DNA from: Polyangiaceae bacterium
GTDB lineage: Bacteria; Myxococcota_A; Polyangia; Polyangiales; Polyangiaceae
NCBI GenBank assembly: GCA_041389725.1
Contig: JAWKRG010000003.1
Coordinates: 682,001-746,000, forward strand
DNA: 64,000 nt
Direction of reading: 5' to 3'
A program made the position numbers and the translations under genes. A model generated the notes under the pieces. The model saw only the letters and a program-made list of their open reading frames with translations. It was not told the DNA's origin and ran no database searches. The stretch's first letter is position 1. Each line of letters starts with the position of its first letter. This document shows positions 50,781-60,277 of this stretch, piece after piece.

Positions 50781-51593
50781 CTACCCGTCAGGCAGCGTCA
50801 CTCGGGCGCCCACTTCGATCTCGCCCTCGCTTTCGGGGATCAAGTTCGCCCCGAAAAGCGGCTTGCCTGCCGGGGCGTGGGTCTCGACGAGCGTACTCAA
50901 GGGCTCGCGATCTTCACGAACACCGCGGGCGGGATCGACGTTGACTACGGCGCAGCGTGAGCATGGCTTTACGCTGCGAAACTCCAACTCACCAATCTTC
51001 ACGCGCCCCAACGCGTCCTCCTGATAGGCGCTAGCCCCGTCGACGATCACGTTGCCGCGGAAGCGATCCATCCCCACCCGCCGAGGCAGATGCCGGTTCA
51101 GCTCCGCGAGGGATGCTTCGTTCAGGAGCAGCAGCGGAAAGCCATCGGCAAAGCTGACGATGTCGTCTGCACGGCCGTAGTCCGGATCCACCGCGCGCAG
51201 CTCCGTGTCCGGCATGTACACCAGGCGCAGCGGTCGAGCGAAGAGCTCGCTCAGCAGTTCGCTGCCTGGCGCGTGGACCAAGGCAGCACAGGTCGAGTCC
51301 CATACCTGCACCTCGCAGGGCTGGCCGGCGTCGAGAACCGAGGGCACTGCGACCTCACCGGCCGCGGTCGTCAATCGGAACCCGCCATCCCCCCAGACCG
51401 GACGCACGTTCTGCAGTCCCGGTTCCTCACGCTGTGTGAAGAAGCGGCCCGCATCGTCGACGATCATGTAGCGACGGTCCCCCACGAGTCCGCGCTTGGT
51501 GACTCGCGCCCGACGCACACTCGTACCCGCGCAAGACTTGACCGGGTAGATACAGATCGCCGCGAGAGAGCTCACGGCGCTGACCTCCGACAT
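50781..51593 (-). CDS. MOSC domain protein (YcbX-like)
   Basis: 270 residues from ATG 51593. The N-terminal beta-barrel domain (AAICIYPVKSCAGTSVRRAR, KRGLVGDRRYMIVD) and MOSC domain (RFRGNVIVDGASAYQEDALG, then VKPCSRCAVVNVDP) with the conserved Cys are seen. YcbX-type proteins bind molybdenum cofactor and reduce N-hydroxylated compounds. It is the last gene of a tight operon after the SUMF1 and DUF2330 genes (22 bp gap), which may be positional only. Confidence 0.92.
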   Translation of the reverse strand: MSEVSAVSSLAAICIYPVKSCAGTSVRRARVTKRGLVGDRRYMIVDDAGRFFTQREEPGLQNVRPVWGDGGFRLTTAAGEVAVPSVLDAGQPCEVQVWDSTCAALVHAPGSELLSELFARPLRLVYMPDTELRAVDPDYGRADDIVSFADGFPLLLLNEASLAELNRHLPRRVGMDRFRGNVIVDGASAYQEDALGRVKIGELEFRSVKPCSRCAVVNVDPARGVREDREPLSTLVETHAPAGKPLFGANLIPESEGEIEVGARVTLPDG

Positions 51594-51615
51594 GGCGCGA
51601 GGATGGCGACAGCCA

Positions 51616-52680
51616 TCACGGCGCCGACCTCCGACGTAGGACGACGATGGCAACCGCCATCGCCACGAGTCCCAAGACCAGACCGACGCCGACCAGCTCC
51701 AGGGGGATGGTGATGGGCTTGCGCACGGTCACCACCTTCACCGGCGGGACGACTTCGGCAGTCTCCTTGGCTGCCGCGAAGAACACGTCGTCCACTCCTG
51801 GTCGCGGCGAGCTTTCATCGACGATCTCCGTGAGCCACGGCGACGTGCCGGCAGCGGAGACGAGCAGCGGTTCGACCAACAGGGCAGCAGCGTCGGGCAG
51901 CGCTCGGGCGTAGCGAGTCTGCCCCGGAAACCCCTGCGCCGCAGCCAGAGTGCCCTCCATGCGTGTCGGCGCAACCAAGTAGGTTCGCAGCAAGCGCCTC
52001 TGAACTTGGCGCTTGTCGCCGCGCTGGTTCGCGGGCTCGCGGTATGGAAAGAAAGGGCGATCCGTCGGGAAGGTCATGCGAACGGCCTTGGTAGCGAGTT
52101 CTGGCGCGCCGTCGGCGTCCTTGGCCAACTTGAAGGCCGTCACCTTCCACTTCTTCTGCACGTAGGGTTCGAGCCAACCTACGAGCTCCGGGGACTTGTC
52201 GTAATCGTGTTGCTTCAACCACTCGGCGAGCGCGGAGGCGGAGTCGGCCTCGAGCACCGTAGCGTCCAGCCCTGCCACACGCATGGCGTCCAATACGCGC
52301 ACGCTATCCCCGGCTGTCGCGGCGGTCTCGCTCTTGGACGCCATGAACAAGCATCCGAACTCCAACTCACGCTTTTCTTCGTAGCGCACCTCCGGAGCGA
52401 CGCGCTGGGCAAGACGCCGAAACAGGTCGTCGTCCACCTCTCCCAACTGCGGTTGCGTTGGCGTGGGCACCAAGAAGCCGAAGTCTTTCGCCCGCGTGCG
52501 AAACTCCGCGCGACGAACGAAGTGCTGCACCTTGTTCTTGGCGTCCCACAGGATGAGCGCTTCTTCGTCGGCAATCTCGACGAATTCGCCTCGGTGTGGC
52601 GCCGGCGCGCACGCTCGCGCGTCCCCGCCCTGAACGAGCAGGAAGGCGCAAAGCAGCAGCAACCACGTCCCGCGGATCAT
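51616..52680 (-). CDS. DUF2330 membrane-anchored protein
   Basis: 354 residues. It begins with a signal peptide (LLLLCAFLLVQGGDARA) followed by ACAPAPHRGEFVEIADEEAL, then DAKNKVQHFVRRAEFRTRAK and DFGFLVPTPTQPQL, which are hallmarks of DUF2330. A single C-terminal helix (ELVGVGLVLGLVAMAVAIVV) ending in RRR anchors it in the membrane. Function unknown. Its ATG overlaps the stop of the SUMF1 gene (ATGA), so translation is coupled. Confidence 0.88.
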   Translation of the reverse strand: MIRGTWLLLLCAFLLVQGGDARACAPAPHRGEFVEIADEEALILWDAKNKVQHFVRRAEFRTRAKDFGFLVPTPTQPQLGEVDDDLFRRLAQRVAPEVRYEEKRELEFGCLFMASKSETAATAGDSVRVLDAMRVAGLDATVLEADSASALAEWLKQHDYDKSPELVGWLEPYVQKKWKVTAFKLAKDADGAPELATKAVRMTFPTDRPFFPYREPANQRGDKRQVQRRLLRTYLVAPTRMEGTLAAAQGFPGQTRYARALPDAAALLVEPLLVSAAGTSPWLTEIVDESSPRPGVDDVFFAAAKETAEVVPPVKVVTVRKPITIPLELVGVGLVLGLVAMAVAIVVLRRRSAP

Positions 52681-53582
52681 TTCGCCTTGCCCTTGGCTGC
52701 GGGCAAAAGCTGCGCGGCTTCGGTTTCGCTGGCTGCGCAACGAAACCCGTAGTGGTGGTAGGGCTTGTTCTCGGGGACGTGGGCGCGGCGATAGATGGTC
52801 GTGGCAATCTCCCCTTCCCAGAACCACGATCCACCGCGCACCACCCGATCGAAGCGCCCCTTGCACGGCGTTTCGCCGTTGCACGGCCCCTTCGGGTTGT
52901 CGCCGCTGCATGCCTTGCCGCAGCGCTCGTAGCTGGACGTGTACCAGTCTGCGACCCACTCCCAGGCGTTGCCGCTCATGTCGTAGAGCCCATACTGATT
53001 GGGCGCGCGCGTGCCGACTTCGAAGGTGCGACCGGTGGCGCGGCTTTCGCCCTTCTTCTCCACGCCGCAGCTGCGCCCACGTCGGTCTTTGATCACCGCG
53101 CGCTCGCAGGTCGCTGGTTCGTCGCCCCAGGGATAGAGACGACCGTCGACGCCCCGTGCCGCCTTTTCCCACTCCGCCTCGGTGGGCAAATGCTTGCCGG
53201 TGGCGCGGCAGAAGTCGAAGGCGTGAAACCAGCTGACACCCACCTTGGGTTGCTTGGGGCGGGAGAAGTCTTCGTAAATGGTGCGTGCTGCCTTGCAGTC
53301 GCCTCGAGCAACGCACGCGTCATAGGCTTCGACAGTGACCTCGGTGGTATCCATGTAGAAGGTGTCCAGCCAGATCTCCGATTGCGGGCGCGTGTTCTTG
53401 GGGCCGCGGGGGGAGCCGCGTAGAAACATACCCCCGGGAATGCAGCGCATGCCTTCGGGGGCGGTGCGACAGGCGCTCGCCTTGCGCGGCGGATCCGTTT
53501 GCGTAGTGGCAGGTTCAGCCTGCTGGGAAAGCGCAACGTTTCCTAGCGCCAGTATTCCGACGACGATCCTCACCGCTCGCAT
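52677..53582 (-). CDS. SUMF1 (formylglycine-generating-enzyme fold) exported protein
   Basis: 301 residues. Signal peptide ending NVALSQQA. SUMF1 motifs in order: CIPGGMFLRGSP, DTFYMDTTEVTVEAYDACV, GVSWFHAFDFCRATGKHLPT, EAEWEKAARG, YPWGD, MSGNAWEWVADW, VVRGGSWFWEGE and YGFRCAAS. It is closer to the standard family than the lipoprotein at 22393. It may be an oxygen-dependent enzyme or a sugar-binding variant. It leads the operon with DUF2330 and MOSC genes. Confidence 0.92.
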   Translation of the reverse strand: MRAVRIVVGILALGNVALSQQAEPATTQTDPPRKASACRTAPEGMRCIPGGMFLRGSPRGPKNTRPQSEIWLDTFYMDTTEVTVEAYDACVARGDCKAARTIYEDFSRPKQPKVGVSWFHAFDFCRATGKHLPTEAEWEKAARGVDGRLYPWGDEPATCERAVIKDRRGRSCGVEKKGESRATGRTFEVGTRAPNQYGLYDMSGNAWEWVADWYTSSYERCGKACSGDNPKGPCNGETPCKGRFDRVVRGGSWFWEGEIATTIYRRAHVPENKPYHHYGFRCAASETEAAQLLPAAKGKAK

Positions 53583-53727
53583 CGGACTCCAGCGTAGTGT
53601 CTTGTGTCTTCAATTCCATGGCCGAATTACTGACTATGCTCGGTACGGAGCTGTTTCCACGGCAGGACACCCGCGATTCCCCCGTAACTCGCCCTGAAGG
53701 GCGGCATTTGGCTACGCTGCCGAGACG

Positions 53728-54834
53728 ATGGCTGAGCGGGGTTTTGCGCTGGCGCTGGTGATGTCGATGGCCGCTGCGGCCGGCTGCGTGGAGCAACCGC
53801 CCCCTCGCGCCAGTGCGCCTGCGGCTCGCCAGGACTCGCCGCCCTCGGCGCCGGCTCGCTCTGCCTCCGATTCGCCGCCGCCCGCCCAGAGCGCTGCTAG
53901 CGAGCCTGCGTCGGAAGCTAGCCCCCCAATCGACTTCGCCCCCCGCCTGGCCGCCGTGCGTTCCGACCCTGCCCCGCCCGCAACCACGCGCGGCCGGCAC
54001 TACTTCACGTCGAACGAACGCAACCCCGAGTTGTTTCGCGACGCAGTCTCGAACTTGGGCGGCATCGTGGTGGGAGTGGGTGCCGAGCAAATGTACTTGC
54101 TCGGCGGCTGGGCAAAAGCAACGGCGTTGGTGCTCACGGACTTCGACGACTTCATCGTCGACCTCCACGAAGTGTACGGCACGCTGTTCATGAAGCACGA
54201 CAACATCGAAGCGTTCATGAACGCCTGGCAGTATCGTTCCCAAGGCGAGGTCAAGGCGGCGCTGGAGGCGCGCTTCCCGGAGCACGCACAGCGCTGGCGC
54301 AAGACTCGCTCCTTTGGGGAGGCGGGCGCCGAGGTCAGAAAGCGACTCACGGTCCTGCGCAGCCGTTTCCTCAAGGCGGGCATCAAGTCCTTCCTGACCG
54401 ACGACGAAGAGTATGGCCACCTGCGAAAGCTGTGGCTCGACGGCAGGGTTCGAGCCGTGCGTGGAGACTTGACCCAGGACCGCACCCTCGCGGACGTTGG
54501 GAAGCTCGGACGAGAAACGTCGACGCCGATACGCGTGTTGTACCTCTCCAATGCGGAGGACTACTTCAGCTTCTCGACGAGGCACTACCGAGCGAACGTG
54601 CTGGCCTTGCCCTTCGACGACAAGAGCGTCGTGCTGCGCACTCGCCCCCACCACGGCAGCGAGTACGACTACGTGGTGCAGAGTGGTGTCGGCTTTCAGA
54701 GCTGGCTGCGCGCGGGAGAGGTCCCCACCATGTGCGAGTTGGTTCGCTTCGCAGATCGCCAGGGCGACAGTGAGCTCTATCGCCTCGAGCGCGCACCGGG
54801 CAGCAGCCGCGTGCGCGACTACCTGTGCGACTAG
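53728..54834 (+). CDS. LIC_10091-like exported protein
   Basis: 368 residues. A signal peptide ends AAAAGC (lipobox), then a Pro/Ala/Ser linker to about residue 80. The domain begins TSNERNPELFRDAVSNLGGI and VVGVGAEQMYLLGGWAKATA, followed by FIVDLHEVYGTLF. This parallels the LIC_10091 family (GGVYIGVGPEQN...DIRR), whose structure resembles SAM-dependent methyltransferases but whose activity is unknown. The late part has GEVPTMCELVRF. It is probably anchored outside the cytoplasm. Confidence 0.75.
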   Translation: MAERGFALALVMSMAAAAGCVEQPPPRASAPAARQDSPPSAPARSASDSPPPAQSAASEPASEASPPIDFAPRLAAVRSDPAPPATTRGRHYFTSNERNPELFRDAVSNLGGIVVGVGAEQMYLLGGWAKATALVLTDFDDFIVDLHEVYGTLFMKHDNIEAFMNAWQYRSQGEVKAALEARFPEHAQRWRKTRSFGEAGAEVRKRLTVLRSRFLKAGIKSFLTDDEEYGHLRKLWLDGRVRAVRGDLTQDRTLADVGKLGRETSTPIRVLYLSNAEDYFSFSTRHYRANVLALPFDDKSVVLRTRPHHGSEYDYVVQSGVGFQSWLRAGEVPTMCELVRFADRQGDSELYRLERAPGSSRVRDYLCD

Positions 54835-54920
54835 ACTCCGTCCCACCCGTGCGCGTCAAATGTCGGCGCGCGAACTCGGATCTTGGGCAGGGGCAGCGAT
54901 GGTGCTAGGGGATTGAGGTC

Positions 54921-55391
54921 ATGAGACGGCTCGCGGGGTTGCTGCTCCTCCTCCTTTGTTTCGGTTGCGATCAGAAGAAGGACAGTGCTTCGCTCGCATC
55001 CGCCAGTGCCGCTCCGCCTGGCCACGACTTCAGCCGCATGACGGCCAAGGAGCGATTGGCCGTGGCCAATGAGCCTTGCTACACCGACGAGAGTTGCTCG
55101 CCGGAGCGAACGGCGCGGCTACTGGGCTCGGCAGGCGAGGGCGAGCAAGCCGCGTTGATGACGGCGGTGCAGCACGCCATCGCGGCTCAGGTTCAGACGC
55201 ATCTGGCGAAGAAGCACGGGACCGTCGTTCGAGTCACCGTGAACGATGGCGTACTGACGATTTCCGGTAGCTGCACGCGGTTCGTGCTGGAAAACTTCCT
55301 GGCCACCCCCGGCAAGCACGCCGCGCGCGCAGGACTGACGCGCGTGAAGTGCGAGTCCAACGCCATGAAGGCCGAAGCCGTCATTCCCTGA
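54921..55391 (+). CDS. Small lipoprotein with BON-like strand
   Basis: 156 residues. Signal peptide ending LLCFGC (lipobox). The mature part has four Cys, a helix (QAALMTAVQHAIAAQVQTHL) and the strand text VVRVTVNDGVLTISG, which recalls BON domains that bind membranes, though the match is short. It follows the LIC_10091-like gene by 86 bp. Confidence 0.7.
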   Translation: MRRLAGLLLLLLCFGCDQKKDSASLASASAAPPGHDFSRMTAKERLAVANEPCYTDESCSPERTARLLGSAGEGEQAALMTAVQHAIAAQVQTHLAKKHGTVVRVTVNDGVLTISGSCTRFVLENFLATPGKHAARAGLTRVKCESNAMKAEAVIP

Positions 55392-55516
55392 CGCGGCGTG
55401 CGCCCGCGGCCCAGTTTCCACGCCGCGCTGTTGCAAGGGAATCACACGGCTGCGCGACTTCTCGATCCCTTCGCGTTCGGATTCACGGCACGCACGTTGA
55501 TACCGCACCGGGCGCG

Positions 55517-55994
55517 ATGGTCACCACGAACGCCCATACTCTGAGGACCGGTCTGGTCGCGTCCGCTCTGCTGACGGCATTCGTCCTTGGCTCTTGCGGG
55601 CGCGGCCGCGGGCGCCGTGGCCTTCGCCGATAGTCATCAACCCCTGCCCTACGGTGTCCCGCAGTCGATCGTGAGCGGGATGTACATCGGACTCGAGCAA
55701 GGGTTGGTCTGGTCGCTGTGGAACCAGGCAAGCGTGGACCGGGCCGACGAGTGGGAGGACACGACTGTCGCAACCGTCGTGTGGGGTAGTGCAAGCGCGG
55801 GCGCGCTGGCTGGCGGAATCGTCGGCGCCACCGCGGGCACGACGCCAGGGCGAGCGTCTTTCGTTGGCTCGGCCAGCTTGTGGGGTGCCGGACTGGCGGG
55901 TTTGACGGTGGCCGCGCTCAGCCCCGACGACGATCAGGTCGACGACCGCGCCCTGCTGGGCGCAGCCCTGGGATTGAACGCTGCCGTCCAGTGA
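55517..55994 (+). pseudogene. Frameshifted and truncated membrane protein gene
   Basis: From ATG 55517 one frame gives a signal-like N-terminus (LRTGLVASALLTAFVLG) but stops at 55633. A second frame, open from about 55587, continues naturally from the same place (LALAGAAAGAVAFADSHQPL) with text such as SGMYIGLEQGLVWSLWNQA and WGSASAGALAGGIVGATAG, ending abruptly at 55994. The two parts fit one protein with a single-base frameshift near 55588. The end after LLGAALGLNAAVQ also looks early. A sequencing error is possible. Confidence 0.5.
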
Positions 55995-56147
55995 GCAAAA
56001 GGTGACCCTGGTCCCCACCCTCATTCCGGCCGAAGGCGGGATGATGTTGGGCGTCGCGGGCGCTCTCTGATCGGCATATCCCCACGACAACACGGGCATT
56101 TCTCGGGACGCCTGCGCAATTGGGCACTTACGGCTACACTGCAAGGA

Positions 56148-57908
56148 ATGCTGCGATGGGTACGCGCACTTGGAGTGATGGCCTTGGGCGCTGCGTTGGC
56201 GGCTGCGTGTGGACTGGACACTTCGGGAGGCGGCGTAACCCCCGGCGACGGCGGCATCAGCGATAGCGGTGGCTTCGATGGCGTAACGGGGCAGTGCTTC
56301 GCTGGTGCGAAGGTCTGCGACGGCAAGTGCATTCCCAACGAAGATCCGCAAACAGGATGCGGCGGCACGGCATGCGAACCCTGTAACCTGGCGAACGCGA
56401 CGGCCAAGTGCACTGGCGGAACCTGCGACGTGGATAGCTGCAACCCCGGCTTCGCGGACTGCAGCGGTGGTTCCTGGGACGGCTGTGAGACGGACCTCGC
56501 CACCAATCCCCTCAACTGCGGCGCCTGCAAGAACGATTGCACCGTCAAGGGTCCGACCTGGATCGTGTGCAAGGCTGGCGAGTGCAAGCAGTCCAACTGC
56601 CCCCTGGGCGAAGGCGACTGCGATCTCGACGAGATCTGTGAAACCAACCTGAACACCGACGTCAACAACTGCAAGCTGTGCGGAATTCAGTGCACCTTCC
56701 CCAACGCCGCGGCCGCCTGCGAAGGTGGCAGCTGCGTGATGAAGGATTGCGATCCGGGCTGGGCGGACTGCAACAACGATCCCAAGGACGGCTGCGAGGT
56801 CAACACCAAGACGGACATCGGCCACTGTGGGCAATGCGGCACGATCTGCCAGCCCTTTCACGCCGCGGCGGCGTGCGTGGACGGCTCGTGTGTGCCCGCT
56901 TGCGAGGCGAATTGGGGCAACTGTGACGGCGACCCCAACGACGGCTGCGAGACCCCGACCAACACCGTCAACAACTGCGGCAAGTGTGGAACGAAGTGCA
57001 CCGCCGCCCCCAGCGGAGGCACGGCGGCCTGCATTGCGGGCAAGTGCGACTTCAACTGCGGCCCGGGGTTGACCAAATGTGGCAACGCCTGCGTCGACAC
57101 CAAGACCGACGTCAACAACTGCAATACCTGCGGAACCAAGTGCACCACCGCCGTCGCCAACGCCACCGCCGCCTGCGTCAGCAGCGCTTGCACCTTCACC
57201 TGCAATGGCTCCCTGGCCAAGTGCGGCAACGCCTGCGTCAATACCACCAACGACGTCAACAACTGCAATGGCTGCGGCACGAAGTGCACCACCGCCGTCG
57301 CCAACGCCACGGCTGCCTGCGTCAGCAGCGCTTGCACCTTCACCTGCAATGGCTCCCTGACCAAGTGCGGCAACGCCTGCGTCAACACCACCAACGATGC
57401 CAACAACTGCAATAACTGCGGCACGAAGTGCACCACCGCCGTCCCCAACGCCACGGCTACCTGCGCCAGCAGCGCGTGCACCTTCACCTGCAATGGTTCC
57501 CTGACCAAGTGCGGTAACGCCTGCGTCAATACCCAAACCGACGTCAACCACTGCGGCAGCTGTCCCAACGTATGTCCGGATCCGAATCCGGGCAATCCCA
57601 CCTGTGACGCGGGCGTGTGCGGCATCAACTGCGGAAGCCTGACCAACTGCAGCGGCGCTTGCGTCAATACTCAGACGAATCCAGACCATTGCGGCAGCTG
57701 CCCCAAAGTGTGCGCCCAGCAGAACGTCGTGACGCGCACCTGCGTCTCTGGGATTTGCGACTACAATAACTGCCAGAGCGGCTACGCTGACTGTGACAGT
57801 GACCGCACCAACGGTTGCGAGACGCCGCTGGGGACCAACAGCAATTGCAGCTCCTGTGGCGACGACTGCAAGGGCGGCAAGACGTGCCAGAACGGCAGCT
57901 GCGACTGA
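56148..57908 (+). CDS. Cysteine-rich tandem-repeat lipoprotein
   Basis: 586 residues. Signal peptide ending ALAAAC. More than 80 Cys in units of about 45 residues, form C...C.GG.C...C.PG.ADC...DGCE..L.T...NCG.C...C. The central part (from about residue 305) holds three almost identical 48-residue units, with CGNACVNTTNDVNNC and CTTAVANATAACVSSACTF in each. It belongs to the same family as the lipoprotein at 13114. It is an exported, disulfide-rich repeat protein of unknown binding role. Confidence 0.8.
   Translation: MLRWVRALGVMALGAALAAACGLDTSGGGVTPGDGGISDSGGFDGVTGQCFAGAKVCDGKCIPNEDPQTGCGGTACEPCNLANATAKCTGGTCDVDSCNPGFADCSGGSWDGCETDLATNPLNCGACKNDCTVKGPTWIVCKAGECKQSNCPLGEGDCDLDEICETNLNTDVNNCKLCGIQCTFPNAAAACEGGSCVMKDCDPGWADCNNDPKDGCEVNTKTDIGHCGQCGTICQPFHAAAACVDGSCVPACEANWGNCDGDPNDGCETPTNTVNNCGKCGTKCTAAPSGGTAACIAGKCDFNCGPGLTKCGNACVDTKTDVNNCNTCGTKCTTAVANATAACVSSACTFTCNGSLAKCGNACVNTTNDVNNCNGCGTKCTTAVANATAACVSSACTFTCNGSLTKCGNACVNTTNDANNCNNCGTKCTTAVPNATATCASSACTFTCNGSLTKCGNACVNTQTDVNHCGSCPNVCPDPNPGNPTCDAGVCGINCGSLTNCSGACVNTQTNPDHCGSCPKVCAQQNVVTRTCVSGICDYNNCQSGYADCDSDRTNGCETPLGTNSNCSSCGDDCKGGKTCQNGSCD
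57064..57540 (+). repeat. Three near-identical 144-bp coding repeats
   Basis: The text TGCAATGGCTCCCTG recurs at 57201 and 57345 and, with one change, at 57489, so the period is exactly 144 bases (48 codons). The units are over 90% identical at the DNA level, unlike the diverged repeats on either side of the same gene. Confidence 0.9.
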
Positions 57909-57954
57909 CCCGCGACTTTGACAGGCCTTGGCCATTCGCCTAGCCTTGGACACG

Positions 57955-58359
57955 ATGAACGAGTCCATCCGCGAGTCGGGAGTCGACGATGACCGCCCGA
58001 CCTTCCCCGACGACCCGGCGACGCAGCACTCGCACCTGTCCCGCTTGATCCTGGAGCTTGGGGCGGCGGTGTACGCCTGCGAGCCCGTCGGCGCACTCGA
58101 CTTCCTGGCGCGAGGCCTGCTCGACGATGCTCGGGAGCACTTCCGAGCCGAAGAGGAGGTGATGCAGGAAACCGGCTACCCCGCACTAGACGAACACCGT
58201 CAACAGCACACCTCCTTGCTTGCCCGCATCGAAGTGATACGCAATTCCTTCAGCAGCGGAGCGTCTTCATCCGGCATGACGGAACTCGCAGCCGCGTTTT
58301 CACTCCACGAGCAGACGATGGATGAGGAAATGCTCCGCTATTTCAGAGGATTCAAGTAG
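57955..58359 (+). CDS. Hemerythrin-like protein
   Basis: 134 residues from ATG 57955. Iron-ligand pattern of bacteriohemerythrins: His in TQHSHLSRLILELG, HFRAEEEVMQETGYP (HxxxE), EHRQQHTSLL (HxxxH) and FSLHEQTMDEEML (HxxxxD). Such proteins bind oxygen at a di-iron site in the cytoplasm and serve oxygen sensing, storage or delivery. The gene is free-standing. Confidence 0.9.
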   Translation: MNESIRESGVDDDRPTFPDDPATQHSHLSRLILELGAAVYACEPVGALDFLARGLLDDAREHFRAEEEVMQETGYPALDEHRQQHTSLLARIEVIRNSFSSGASSSGMTELAAAFSLHEQTMDEEMLRYFRGFK

Positions 58360-58437
58360 CCGGCACGTCCCCCCCCGAAGCAGCGGCCAGTGCAGCCACG
58401 GACGTCCCAGCCACGGCGTGCTGGCAGATCGGCGACT

Positions 58438-60219
58438 CTATTCCCCAGGTGTGGCACTCATGGGCTTCTTGCCCAGGGTGACCAGCTTCTGATCCTGAAG
58501 GCGCCGAGCGGCGTCGGGATCGACGAAGTCGCTGTGGCAGCTCGCCTTGTGGCCTTGCTCGGCTCCTAGGGCGCTCCGGGTCTTGCTTGCCAGCTTGTGA
58601 ATCTCGTCGGGCGAGAGCACACCGCGCTGTTCGAGCACCCGGCGCTGTTCATCGCTCAAGGCGCCGCTCTTGACCACCGCACCGCGCTCGAAGCCTGCAG
58701 CCTTGCCGCTGGCAAACTCGACGATCTCCTTGGAGATGCGCACGCTGCACCAGTCGTGGCCGCACATGGCGCAGAAGTCCGTGTCGACGTCGAGGTCTTC
58801 GTCGTGGAGCGCGCGAGCGTACTCGCCGTCGAAAGCCAGGTCGAAGTGCTTCTCCCAGTTCAAGGCGGCGCGTGCCCGAGTCAGGTCATCGTCCCAATCC
58901 CGGGTTCCGGGAATGCCCAGGGCCACGTCGGCAGAGTGCGCCGCAATCTTGTAGGCGATGCATCCCTGCTTGACGTCGTCGCGCTTCGGCAGGCCCACGT
59001 GCTCCTTGGGCGTCACGTAGCAGAGCATGCTGGCGCCGTGATAGGCCGCGGCGGTCGCACCGATGCAGCTGGTGATGTGATCGTAGCCGGGGAAGACGTC
59101 CGTGACGATCGGTCCCAGCACGTAGAAAGGCGCACCGTGGCACAAGCGGCGCTCGAGCTTCATGTTGAACTCGATCTGATCGAAGGGCACGTGGCCCGGC
59201 CCCTCCACCATGACCTGACATCCCCTGCGCCAGGCCCGCTCGGTGAGTTCGCCGAGCACGGCCAGCTCGCGCAGCTGGGCTTCGTCACTTGCGTCGGCAA
59301 GCCCCCCGGGCCGGAGGCCGTCGCCCAGAGAAAAGCTGACGTCGTACTCGCGCATCACGTCGCAGATCTCGTCGAAGTGCTCGTACATGGGGTTGTCCTT
59401 GCCGTGGACGAGCATCCACTTGGCGAGCAGTGACCCGCCGCGACTGACGATGCCAATCAGGCGATCCTTGACCAGGGGCAGGTGCTCCCGACGAACGCCG
59501 GCGTGAATGGTGAAGTAGTCGACGCCCTGACGTGCTTGATGGCGCAGGGTTTCCAGAATCACCTCCCGGGTCAGCTCCTCGATCTTGCGCCCGATGATCA
59601 TCGAGTAGATGGGCACGGTGCCGATGGGAACGCGGGAGGCGCGGATGATCGCATCGCGACAAGCGTCCAGATCGCCGCCAGTCGACAAATCCATCACCGT
59701 GTCGGCCCCCCAACGCACGCTCCAGCGCATCTTCTCCACTTCTTCATCGGTGCCGCTGGAGACGGGAGAGGCGCCCAGGTTGGCGTTGACCTTCGTGCGA
59801 CTGGCGCGACCGATGGCCATGGCGTCGAGGGCGTACCCCAGGTGAACACGGTTGGCCGGGATGATCATGCGACCCGCGGCGACCTCGTCGCGAACCTGCT
59901 CGGCGCTCAAGTGAGGCTCACGCTCCGCTACTCGTCGCATCTCCGGCGTCACGGTGCCGAGACGCGCGTGCTCCAGCTGGGTCACCGCCACGAAGCCCGC
60001 GGGCGCGACCGCGAAGCCATCTGCGCCGCGGGTCCAACCCTCGGGCAGAAAGTCCCATGCCGACTTGCCACTCGGTGCCGGCATGCCCGGCGTATCAGGG
60101 GAGGCGTAGGCCAGCGGACCGCCGACATCCGGCGCCAGGGCGAAGGAGCCCGGAGTGGTCCCGTCAGAGTTGGAAGCGGGGTTCTGGGCGCCGTGTAGGG
60201 GCAGGGTCCAAGCAGGCAT
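58438..60219 (-). CDS. thiC: Phosphomethylpyrimidine synthase ThiC
   Basis: 593 residues. Radical SAM enzyme that turns aminoimidazole ribotide into the thiamine pyrimidine. Seen motifs: IPANRVHLGYALDAMAIGRA, KVNANLGASPV, RWGADTVMDLSTGGDLDACR, IHAGVRREHLPL, FSLGDGLRPGG and the C-terminal FCAMCGHDWCSVRISKEI, whose CxxCxxxxC holds the 4Fe-4S cluster. Length is close to the E. coli enzyme. A TPP riboswitch lies in its leader (60278-60358), so it should be repressed by thiamine pyrophosphate. Confidence 0.97.
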   Translation of the reverse strand: MPAWTLPLHGAQNPASNSDGTTPGSFALAPDVGGPLAYASPDTPGMPAPSGKSAWDFLPEGWTRGADGFAVAPAGFVAVTQLEHARLGTVTPEMRRVAEREPHLSAEQVRDEVAAGRMIIPANRVHLGYALDAMAIGRASRTKVNANLGASPVSSGTDEEVEKMRWSVRWGADTVMDLSTGGDLDACRDAIIRASRVPIGTVPIYSMIIGRKIEELTREVILETLRHQARQGVDYFTIHAGVRREHLPLVKDRLIGIVSRGGSLLAKWMLVHGKDNPMYEHFDEICDVMREYDVSFSLGDGLRPGGLADASDEAQLRELAVLGELTERAWRRGCQVMVEGPGHVPFDQIEFNMKLERRLCHGAPFYVLGPIVTDVFPGYDHITSCIGATAAAYHGASMLCYVTPKEHVGLPKRDDVKQGCIAYKIAAHSADVALGIPGTRDWDDDLTRARAALNWEKHFDLAFDGEYARALHDEDLDVDTDFCAMCGHDWCSVRISKEIVEFASGKAAGFERGAVVKSGALSDEQRRVLEQRGVLSPDEIHKLASKTRSALGAEQGHKASCHSDFVDPDAARRLQDQKLVTLGKKPMSATPGE

Positions 60220-60277
60220 GTCGTCTTCTCCGTTCCTTGACGTCGCTCGGAACCGAGAAGGGAGTTCGGATTGCCCG

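Noticed and set aside
53515..54846. 443-residue minus-strand frame
   Set aside because: Antisense shadow of the LIC_10091-like gene, which has a signal peptide and family motifs on the plus strand.
57064..57540. CRISPR or non-coding repeat
   Set aside because: The 144-bp units are coding and in frame within a Cys-rich protein.
55521..57968. 815-residue open frame on the minus strand
   Set aside because: Antisense of the Cys-rich lipoprotein at 56148-57908 (Cys/Asn/Thr codons give Ala/Val/Gly text). No start context and no domain.
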